Source of the DNA: Caulobacteraceae bacterium
Lineage (GTDB): Bacteria > Pseudomonadota > Alphaproteobacteria > Caulobacterales > Caulobacteraceae
Assembly: GCA_020852035.1 (NCBI GenBank)
Contig: JADZBR010000198.1
Location: forward strand, 1-10,732
Direction: 5' to 3'
Length of the DNA stretch: 10,732 nucleotides
The notes under the pieces are model-generated. The model searched no databases and had not been told where the DNA came from. It saw only the letters and a program-made list of their open reading frames with translations. Shown in pieces: positions 5,837 to 10,732 of this stretch. The first letter of the stretch is position 1; each line of letters begins with the position of its first letter. The position numbers and the translations under genes were made by a program.

Positions 5837-6935
5837 TCCGCTAGCATCCGACGAAGCCGACCGAGGTCAAGGCGCCCACGGCGAAGGCGAACGCATCGCC
5901 AAGGTGCTCGCCCGCGCCGGCGTCGCCTCCCGCCGCGAGGTGGAGCGGCTGATCGAGGCCGGCCGCGTGGCGATCAACGGCCGGACCCTGGCCACCCCGG
6001 CGGTGAAGGTGGCGCCCGGCGACATCGTCACCCTCGACGGCGAGGTTGTGGGCGAGGCCGAGCCGACGCGATTGTTCCGCTACCACAAGCCGGTCGGGCT
6101 TCTGACCAGCCATTCGGACCCGCAGGGGCGCCCCACCGTCTTCCAGCACCTGCCCCCGGGCCTGCCGCGCCTGATCTCCATCGGCCGGCTCGACTTCAAC
6201 ACCGAGGGCCTGCTCCTCCTCACCAACGACGGCGAACTGGCCCGCGCCCTGGAGTTGCCGACCACGGGTCTCGCCCGCCGCTACCGCGCCCGCGCGCGGG
6301 GTCGCATCACCCAGGAGCGGCTGGACAAGCTGAAGGACGGCTGCACCGTCGAGGGCGTCCGCTACGGCCCCATCGAGGCGAAGATCGACAAGGCCAAGGA
6401 GGGGCCGCAGGGCGCCAACCTCTGGATCACCGTCACCCTGAGCGAAGGCAAGAACCGCGAGGTGCGCCGGGTGCTGGAATCGGTCGGCCTGAAGGTGAAC
6501 CGCCTGATCCGCCTCTCCTACGGCCCTTTCGCGCTCGGCACGCTGGGGATCGGCGGGGTGGAAGAGGTGGGTCCTCGCGTGATCCGCGAGCAGCTGGCCG
6601 AGTTCATCGACCCGGCCAACTTGCCCAAAGGCGAGCGCGCCCAGTGGAAGCCGGCCGTTCCCGCCCCGGTCAGCCGCGCCGGCGTCGAGGCCGAGGCCCG
6701 CGCTGACCGTCGAGCGCCGCAACCGCGCAGCGCCCCGGGCGAGGCCGGGGAAGGCCGCGAGAAGAAGACCTACAAGCCCGGCTGGGCCAAGCCCAAGCCC
6801 AGGCGATCTGGCTCGCCGCCGGCGGCGGCCCGGCGCGCGAAGCCGTCCAAGCGTGCGCCGGCGTCATCCGCGACCCGAGCGAGCGACGCCCGTCCGAAGG
6901 GGCCGCGCCCGGGAGGCGGCCCAAAACGCGGGTGA
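5826..6935 (+). CDS. rluB: 23S rRNA pseudouridine synthase, RsuA/RluB/RluE/RluF type, with long basic tail
   Basis: A 369-residue protein when started at ATG 5826. The S4 RNA-binding domain covers about 22-72 (ERIAKVLARAGVASRREVE onward). The RsuA/RluB catalytic domain follows, with GRLDFNTEGLLLLTNDGE at 120-137; D123 is the catalytic aspartate. GKNREVRRVLESVGLKVNRLIR marks the second conserved block. The family isomerises uridine to pseudouridine; among alphaproteobacteria this architecture is usually called RluB (U2605 of 23S rRNA), though RsuA-like specificity cannot be excluded. Residues about 268-369 form a Lys/Arg/Pro/Ala/Gly-rich, presumably disordered tail likely to bind RNA. A longer in-frame ORF runs back to 5670, but that part lies antisense within tadA. 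The 5' end overlaps tadA head to head, and the stop is 7 nt from the convergent CPBP gene. Confidence 0.9.
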   Translation: MVHDPLASDEADRGQGAHGEGERIAKVLARAGVASRREVERLIEAGRVAINGRTLATPAVKVAPGDIVTLDGEVVGEAEPTRLFRYHKPVGLLTSHSDPQGRPTVFQHLPPGLPRLISIGRLDFNTEGLLLLTNDGELARALELPTTGLARRYRARARGRITQERLDKLKDGCTVEGVRYGPIEAKIDKAKEGPQGANLWITVTLSEGKNREVRRVLESVGLKVNRLIRLSYGPFALGTLGIGGVEEVGPRVIREQLAEFIDPANLPKGERAQWKPAVPAPVSRAGVEAEARADRRAPQPRSAPGEAGEGREKKTYKPGWAKPKPRRSGSPPAAARRAKPSKRAPASSATRASDARPKGPRPGGGPKRG

Positions 6936-6942
6936 CCTCGCC

Positions 6943-7908
6943 TCAGGGCGTCTCTTTGGCCGGCCTCGCCAGCGGGTCGCGCCGCGCCAGGCTCTCGGCG
7001 ATGGCGACGTAGCCGGCGCACATGACGACAGTGAACAGGAAGTCCCCCAACCGCACCTCGGGATAGGCGGCGTCGAAACTCATCGGCTGCAGGAACAGGA
7101 TGATCATCGCGTTGTGCGCCGCGTGGGCGCCGATGGCGAACTCCACCCCGCCCAGCCTGAGCGCCATGTAGGAGAACGACAGCCCCATCAGCGCCAGCGC
7201 CGCCCAGCCGGTGGCGTCCTGCGGGAAGTGGATGGCGGCGAAGAGCACCGAGGCGATGAGCGCGGCGATCCACGGCCGCCCGATCCAGGCGGTGAGCTGG
7301 CGCAGCATCCAGCCGCGGAACACCACCTCCTCCACCGAGGCGGCGAGCAGCAGCAGCGCCGTGCAGAGGGCGAAATAGGTCAGCTGCTGGGAGACGCCAT
7401 CGGTCAGCGCCAGCAGCGGCGGGCCGCGCGGGTCGGCGCCGATGTCGAGGCCCAGGGCCAGGGCGGCGAAGGCGAGCGGGGCGAAGACCAGCGGCGTCAG
7501 CGCCATGCTGATCACCAGATGCCGCCAGCGGAACCGCGCCGCGGCGGTGATGTAGGTCTTCAGCCTCTGGCGCACCATCAGCCCGGCGAGCGCGGCCAGG
7601 GTGTAGCCGAGCGCGGCGTTGGCCGCCGCGATGGTCGCCACCGCGGCGATGGCGACGCCGAAGGTGACGGTGGCGGCGGTGGATTCCATCAGCGCGTTGA
7701 GCGCCTGCTCGGGGTTCTGGCCGGCCGTGGCCGCCAGGATGGCGTAGAGGCCGACGACGATCGCCGCGGCGATCATCGCCGCCGCCGCGCCGGCAACCAC
7801 GCCCAGGAGGGCGCCGAGCGGCGCGCGCCAGGGGCTCTTCTCGTCCGGCTGGATGTTGCCCACCAGGGGCGATGCCTGCAAAAGGCCGGGCAGATCGGCG
7901 GCGTTCAC
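6943..7908 (-). CDS. CPBP family intramembrane glutamic endopeptidase
   Basis: A 321-residue polytopic membrane protein with the three motifs of the CPBP (CAAX protease/bacteriocin-processing, ABI) family: EEVVFR at 193-198, FAAIH at 223-227 and HAAHN at 262-266. The glutamates and histidines are the catalytic site expected of Rce1-like glutamate proteases. About eight hydrophobic segments are visible, with an N-terminal cytosolic stretch of around 28 residues. Substrates are unknown; bacterial members have been linked to bacteriocin self-immunity, signalling and membrane protein cleavage. The start is GTG at 7908 with GGGGGA upstream on the - strand; an ATG a few bases before it is out of frame and encodes only five residues. 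It is convergent with the pseudouridine synthase gene (7-nt gap) and divergent from rsmD (54-nt gap), so it is a single-gene unit placed between two rRNA-modification genes. Confidence 0.9.
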   Translation of the reverse strand: MNAADLPGLLQASPLVGNIQPDEKSPWRAPLGALLGVVAGAAAAMIAAAIVVGLYAILAATAGQNPEQALNALMESTAATVTFGVAIAAVATIAAANAALGYTLAALAGLMVRQRLKTYITAAARFRWRHLVISMALTPLVFAPLAFAALALGLDIGADPRGPPLLALTDGVSQQLTYFALCTALLLLAASVEEVVFRGWMLRQLTAWIGRPWIAALIASVLFAAIHFPQDATGWAALALMGLSFSYMALRLGGVEFAIGAHAAHNAMIILFLQPMSFDAAYPEVRLGDFLFTVVMCAGYVAIAESLARRDPLARPAKETP

Positions 7909-7910
7909 TT

Positions 7911-7919
7911 GGGGTCCCC
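7911..7919. promoter_or_regulatory. GGGGTCCCC palindrome at the CPBP gene start
   Basis: A perfect 4+1+4 palindrome lies directly upstream of the CPBP GTG start and includes its presumed ribosome-binding site. The whole divergent CPBP/rsmD gap is only 54 nt, so both promoters must overlap here or lie in the coding regions. Role unproven. Confidence 0.25.
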
Positions 7920-7962
7920 CATCGGCCGCCAGCCTAGGGGCCGCGCCACCCGGGGAGCAAGC

Positions 7963-8526
7963 ATGCGAATCGTGTCCGGCCGGTTCCGCGGGAAAGCGAT
8001 CGTCGCGCCGGAGGGGCAGGGCACGCGCCCGACTTCAGACCGCGCGCGCCAGGCGGTGTTCAACATCCTGGAGCATGCGCCCTGGTCGCCCGGCTTGTCG
8101 GACCTGCGGGTGATCGACCTCTTCGCCGGTTCCGGCGCCCTGGGCTTCGAGGCGCTGTCGCGCGGGGCGGCCTTCTGCCTCTTCGTCGAGACCGATACGG
8201 CGGCGCGGGGCGCCATCCGCGAGAACGTCGAGGCGATGGGCCTTTTCGGGGCCACCCGTGTGCACCGCCGCGACGCCACCGACCTTGGCGTCAAGCCGAT
8301 GAGCGACGGGCCGCCCTTCGACATCGCCTTCCTCGACCCGCCCTACGGCAAGGGGCTGGGCGAGGCGGCGCTGGCCCGGCTCGCCGAAGGCGGCTGGCTG
8401 ACGGCCGGGGCGCTGGCGGTGCTGGAGAAGGGGACGGCCGAAGCCGCCCCCGCCGTCGCCGGCTTCGAGTCGCTGGACGCCCGCGACTACGGCGCCGCGC
8501 GCGTCCACTTCCTGAAGTTCGGCTGA
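7963..8526 (+). CDS. rsmD: 16S rRNA (guanine(966)-N(2))-methyltransferase
   Basis: A 187-residue class I SAM-dependent methyltransferase matching RsmD. The N-terminus MRIVSGRFRGKAI and RPTSDRARQAVFNIL (22-36) are typical. The SAM-binding motif DLFAGSGALGFEALSRGA is at 52-69, and the N6/N2 methyltransferase catalytic motif DPPY is at 125-128. It methylates the exocyclic amine of G966 in 16S rRNA during small-subunit assembly, using SAM, in the cytosol. The ATG at 7963 has GGGGAG at 7952-7957. An in-frame ORF extends far upstream, but that part is antisense to the CPBP gene and carries no family similarity. In many alphaproteobacteria rsmD lies directly after the rluB-type gene; here the CPBP gene separates them. 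Confidence 0.93.
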   Translation: MRIVSGRFRGKAIVAPEGQGTRPTSDRARQAVFNILEHAPWSPGLSDLRVIDLFAGSGALGFEALSRGAAFCLFVETDTAARGAIRENVEAMGLFGATRVHRRDATDLGVKPMSDGPPFDIAFLDPPYGKGLGEAALARLAEGGWLTAGALAVLEKGTAEAAPAVAGFESLDARDYGAARVHFLKFG

Positions 8527-8538
8527 TCGGCCGTGCTT

Positions 8539-8573
8539 GGCTCGAGACGCGGCTTCGCCGCTGCTGACCATGA
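8539..8573. repeat. intergenic hairpin unit 1 (GCGGC-TTC-GCCGC core)
   Basis: A stem of GCGGC (8549-8553) and GCCGC (8557-8561) around TTC, flanked by CTCGAGAC on the left and TGCTGACCATGA on the right. It lies 12 nt after the rsmD stop. The CTCGAGACGC element resembles the CTCGAAGGACGC of the neighbouring unit and fits dispersed intergenic repeats I associate with Caulobacteraceae genomes. It may also help terminate rsmD. Confidence 0.4.
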
Positions 8574-8598
8574 TTGCCGCGGGCGGCCTCTACAGATT

Positions 8599-8643
8599 CA
8601 GTCGTCCTGAGGAGCCTGCGAAGCGGGCGTCTCGAAGGACGCA
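8599..8643. repeat. intergenic palindromic repeat unit 2 (CGTCCT...AGGACG)
   Basis: The outer arms CGTCCT (8603-8608) and AGGACG (8636-8641) are perfectly complementary, and an inner arm GCCTGC/GCGGGC pairs around GAA with one G-T. This is the shape of a REP-like element; similar CGTCCTTCGAGACGC...CTCAGGACGAC sequences recur between genes in Caulobacter and Phenylobacterium as far as I recall. Only one copy is in this window. It lies between the convergent rsmD and yjhX-like genes and ends 5 nt before the latter's stop, so it may also serve as a terminator for both. Confidence 0.5.
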
Positions 8644-8647
8644 AGGC

Positions 8648-8923
8648 CTACCAGCGCTTGGCCGACACCCGGTTGTCGAGTTGGGCGCGCAGGTTGACCA
8701 GCCCCTCGCGGGTGATGCGGTAGGGCTGGCCGTTCTGGCTGGCGATCATGCGTTTGGCCTTCAGGCTCTTGAAGACGGAAAGGTCGCAGTCCGACAGCGT
8801 CCAGCCGTCGCGGGTCAGGCATTCGACGGCGACGATGGCGCCGCGCGCGTCGCGTTCGAGCACGATCACGCCGCCCTGGGCGAGCGCATGCAGCGTCCTT
8901 TGCTGCGGTTTGGAGATGTTCAA
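8648..8923 (-). CDS. YjhX (TopAI/UPF0386) family toxin homologue, probable TTG start
   Basis: A 91-residue protein when started at TTG 8923, so that it begins (M)NISKPQQRTLHALAQGG exactly as UPF0386/YjhX members do. Later conserved parts are LTRDGWTLSDCDLSVF, then SLKAKRMIAS, GQPYRIT and a C-terminal RAQLDNR. In E. coli YjhX is described as an inhibitor of topoisomerase I (TopAI), paired with the GNAT-family antitoxin YjhQ. No GNAT gene adjoins it here; the nearest are over 4.7 kb away in an unrelated operon, so this copy looks orphan and may have another role. An upstream ATG at 8953 in the same frame would add ten residues (MSCLVISDHA), which are not part of the family. Neither start has a recognisable ribosome-binding site. 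The gene is convergent with rsmD and divergent from the MFS gene. Confidence 0.82.
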   Translation of the reverse strand: MNISKPQQRTLHALAQGGVIVLERDARGAIVAVECLTRDGWTLSDCDLSVFKSLKAKRMIASQNGQPYRITREGLVNLRAQLDNRVSAKRW

Positions 8924-9025
8924 GGCGTGGTCCGAAATCACGAGGCATGACATCGCGCGCCGACGCAGGTCGCGCGCGGGCGGTTTCGGGCCGTTCAGCC
9001 GTGGGGAAACGAGGTCGCCGGTCGG

Positions 9026-9058
9026 CTAGGCCCGGGCCTCGAAGGCAAGCTCAGACAT
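9026..9058 (-). CDS. 10-codon leader ORF upstream of the yjhX-like gene
   Basis: On the - strand ATG (9058-9056) opens a reading frame MSELAFEARA that stops at TAG (9028-9026). It is preceded by GGAGGA (9064-9069) at good spacing, the best ribosome-binding site on this strand between the MFS and yjhX-like genes. The frame is the same as that of the yjhX-like gene: reading through the TAG joins it after 24 more codons to the ATG at 8953. It could be a regulatory leader peptide, the remnant of a longer N-terminus, or chance. No homology is known to me. Confidence 0.35.
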   Translation of the reverse strand: MSELAFEARA

Positions 9059-9091
9059 GATGCTCCTCCGCTGCGACGCGGACGGCCGCAG

Positions 9092-9102
9092 TTTGCCGCA
9101 AA
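9092..9102. promoter_or_regulatory. TTTGC-C-GCAAA palindrome, candidate operator
   Basis: A perfect 5+1+5 inverted repeat lies in the divergent region between the yjhX-like leader ORF and the MFS gene. The A/T-containing arms stand out in very GC-rich surroundings, and the site is about 35 bp upstream of the leader ORF start, where a regulator or promoter element would be expected. The binding protein is unknown. Apart from this, the leader ORF and the MFS ribosome-binding site, I see nothing definite in 8924-9232. Confidence 0.35.
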
Positions 9103-9219
9103 TCCCGGCGTTCGTCACGCGGGGCCGCGAAGCTCCGTCGCGGCGAGCGGAGGCGGAAGCTGAGTGACAATTCCCGTGGCGGCGCTAAGCCTTGACGCCA
9201 AGCGCCGAAGACGCGCGTC

Positions 9220-9226
9220 GGGAGGG
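9220..9226 (+). promoter_or_regulatory. ribosome-binding site fixing the MFS start
   Basis: GGGAGGG at 9220-9226 is 6 nt ahead of the GTG at 9233. The alternative in-frame GTG at 9164 lacks comparable spacing and would add 23 residues of arginine-rich, unlikely sequence. The site therefore decides for GTG 9233. Confidence 0.65.
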
Positions 9227-9232
9227 TGTCCA

Positions 9233-10693
9233 GTGTCCGATCCGTCCGCCCCGGAGGCCCACGGCCCCGCCGCCGTGGTCGATGCGCCGGCGATCTCGGA
9301 ACATGTCGGCGACGGGCGGCTGGGGAAGGGGGGCGTGGCCTGGTCGCTGTTCGAGGGCGCGCGCAACCCCTATGTCATCCTCATCACCATCTACATCTTC
9401 ATGCCCTACGTCGCCGCGACCATGGTCGGCGACCCGGTGAAGGGCCAGGAGATCGTCTCGCGCTGGAGCCAGTACGCCGGCTGGATCGTCATGGCGACCG
9501 CGCCCTTCCTCGGCGCCTCCATCGACCAGCTCGGCCGCCGCAAGACCTGGCTCGGGCTCGCGGTGGCGCTGATGCTGCCGATGATCTGGGCGCTGTGGTG
9601 GGCCAGACCCGACGGCTCGGGCCTGTCGGTGAGCATGGTCATGCTGCTGACCCTGATCATCGGCGTGCTCTTCACCTACACCGAAGTGCTGCACAACTCG
9701 CTCCTGGTCCGCGCGGCCGGCCTTTCCGGCGCGCACAAAGCCTCGGGCCTGGCGCTCGCGCTCGGCAACGCCTTCTCGGTGGCCGCGCTCGCCTTCACCG
9801 CCTGGGCCTTCGCCCTGCCGGGCAATGTCGACTGGGGCTGGGTGCCGTCCGCGCCGCTGTTCGGCCTGGATGTCGCCACCCACGAGCACGAGCGCATCGT
9901 CGCCCCGATGGCGGCGGCGATCTTCGCCATCGGCGCCCTGCCGCTGTTCCTGTTCACGCCGGATGCACCGAAGAGCGGCGTTCCCTTCCTGAAGGCGCTC
10001 GGCGACGGCGCGAAGAGCCTTTGGGGCATGGTCGCCAACATGCGCCACTACCGGGACGCGGCGATCTTCCTGGTGGCGCGGATGTTCTACGTCGATGGCA
10101 TGACCGCCATCCTGATCTACGCCGGCATCTACGCCACCGGGGTGATGGGCTGGGGGGCGCTGGAGATGCTGGCCTACGGCGTGTCGCTCAGCGTGCTGGC
10201 CACCCTCGGCGGCTTCGTCGGCCGCTGGCTGGACGCCGGCTTCGGGCCCAAGCGCGCGGTGCAGATCGAGATCGGCATGTCGCTCCTGGGGATCATCGGC
10301 TTCCTCGGCATGGCGCCGGACCGCATCCTCTACTTCTGGAGCTGGAACGCGGACGCCCACGCGGCGATCTGGGACGGGCCGGTGTTCCGCACCCTGCCGG
10401 AGGTGATCTTCCTGCTGATCGGGTTCGTGAATGCGGTCTTCATCACCGCCCACTACGCCTCCAGCCGCACCCTGCTGACCCGCCTGACGCCGCCTTCGCA
10501 GACGGGGGCCTTTTTCGGGGTCTACGCCTTGTCGGGGACGGCCACGGTCTGGCTGGGGTCGTTCCTGGTGAACCTCGGCACCCAGGTCTTCAAGACCCAG
10601 CAGGGAGGCTTTGCGATGATCATCCTGCTGCTGGCGGCCGGCTTTGTCGGGCTTCTGTTCGTACGCGGCGACGGCCTCAAGCAGGCCGCCTAG
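9233..10693 (+). CDS. MFS transporter, UMF1/ATG22-like (MFS_22)
   Basis: A 486-residue inner-membrane transporter with about twelve hydrophobic segments after a polar N-terminus of some 33 residues. The opening GVAWSLFEGARNPYV (34-48) resembles the WALYDWANSPF start of the UMF1/ATG22-like MFS_22 family. The MFS loop 2-3 signature GASIDQLGRRKTW is at 94-106. SGLALALGNAFSVAALAF further on also fits this family, as does the late block HYASSRTLLTRLTPPSQTGAFFGVYALSG. Its substrate is unknown; yeast Atg22 exports amino acids from the vacuole, but bacterial members are not well characterised. The start is GTG 9233, supported by GGGAGGG at 9220-9226; an upstream GTG at 9164 is possible but less likely. 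It is divergent from the yjhX-like gene. Its TAG stop shares the CTAG at 10690-10693 with a probable convergent gene. Confidence 0.87.
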   Translation: MSDPSAPEAHGPAAVVDAPAISEHVGDGRLGKGGVAWSLFEGARNPYVILITIYIFMPYVAATMVGDPVKGQEIVSRWSQYAGWIVMATAPFLGASIDQLGRRKTWLGLAVALMLPMIWALWWARPDGSGLSVSMVMLLTLIIGVLFTYTEVLHNSLLVRAAGLSGAHKASGLALALGNAFSVAALAFTAWAFALPGNVDWGWVPSAPLFGLDVATHEHERIVAPMAAAIFAIGALPLFLFTPDAPKSGVPFLKALGDGAKSLWGMVANMRHYRDAAIFLVARMFYVDGMTAILIYAGIYATGVMGWGALEMLAYGVSLSVLATLGGFVGRWLDAGFGPKRAVQIEIGMSLLGIIGFLGMAPDRILYFWSWNADAHAAIWDGPVFRTLPEVIFLLIGFVNAVFITAHYASSRTLLTRLTPPSQTGAFFGVYALSGTATVWLGSFLVNLGTQVFKTQQGGFAMIILLLAAGFVGLLFVRGDGLKQAA

Positions 10694-10732
10694 TTGGCCG
10701 TCAGCTTCACATAGGTCGACTGGCGCGGCTTC
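10690..10732 (-). CDS. possible 3' end of a - strand gene (partial)
   Basis: Reading the - strand from the window end gives KPRQSTYVKLTAN followed by TAG at 10692-10690. Codons are GC-rich in the third position except one TAT. The alternating polar and hydrophobic ending would fit the last strand of an outer-membrane beta-barrel such as a TonB-dependent receptor, but 13 residues are far too few to call it. The stop shares CTAG with the MFS stop. Confidence 0.35.
   Translation of the reverse strand, partial: KPRQSTYVKLTAN

Noticed and set aside
6853..7962. Long + strand ORF leading into rsmD
   Set aside because: The part before 7963 is antisense to the CPBP gene, low in complexity (Arg/Gly/Gln/His) and unlike RsmD N-termini.
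1219..9028. Amber (TAG) recoding as explanation for the two in-frame TAG codons
   Set aside because: TAG is used as the natural stop of the second GNAT and the MFS genes, and nothing such as a suppressor tRNA or pyrrolysine genes is seen. A nonsense mutation and a leader ORF are simpler.
9185..10453. 422-residue His/Asp/Arg-rich ORF opposite the MFS gene
   Set aside because: Typical antisense shadow of a membrane protein gene in high-GC DNA.

Overview
The window is dense, very GC-rich DNA with almost all codons ending in G or C and short or overlapping gene junctions. The gene content (TSUP exporters, tadA/rluB/rsmD, an MFE-2-like SDR, an MFS_22/UMF1-like transporter and a UPF0386/YjhX protein) suggests an alphaproteobacterium, most likely of the Caulobacteraceae (Caulobacter/Phenylobacterium type). 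That placement is an inference from gene families and composition, not from a phylogenetic marker.

Layout, left to right. (1) Positions 1-333 hold the 3' end of a MOSC-domain gene. (2) Positions 445-1221 encode an SDR oxidoreductase that ends at an in-frame TAG although typical coding sequence continues to a second TAG at 1264-1266. (3) Positions 1320-3920 form a tight + strand operon in which every junction overlaps: GNAT acetyltransferase, TSUP permease, a second TSUP permease that is a tandem paralogue of the first, and a RimJ/RimL-type GNAT. Its first start codon lies inside an 11-bp perfect hairpin. A GC-rich stem-loop follows at 3923-3949. (4) On the - strand, read right to left, are tadA (5361-5834), a DUF6265-like exported protein that overlaps it by 4 nt, and an MFE-2-like SDR (3958-4839). 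(5) Divergent from tadA is a large-subunit rRNA pseudouridine synthase (5826-6935) whose start codon lies in the same 13-bp palindrome as the tadA start. (6) A CPBP intramembrane protease gene (6943-7908, - strand) sits between it and rsmD (7963-8526). (7) Positions 8527-8647 carry intergenic hairpin repeats between convergent genes. (8) A YjhX/TopAI-like toxin homologue (- strand) and an MFS transporter (9233-10693, + strand) diverge from a roughly 300-nt region that holds a palindrome and a 10-codon ORF with the best ribosome-binding site of the region. (9) The last 43 bases look like the 3' end of a - strand gene sharing a CTAG stop overlap with the MFS gene.

Functionally the window is mostly RNA maturation housekeeping (tadA, rluB-type, rsmD: tRNA wobble deamination, 23S pseudouridylation, 16S m2G966 methylation) mixed with accessory metabolism and transport. 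I see no prophage, CRISPR array, insertion sequence, tRNA or rRNA. The observations most worth a second look are the hairpin-buried start of the GNAT-TSUP operon, the premature amber stop in the first SDR, the tandem TSUP pair, and the YjhX homologue that has no adjacent YjhQ-type antitoxin and has an unusual upstream leader ORF.
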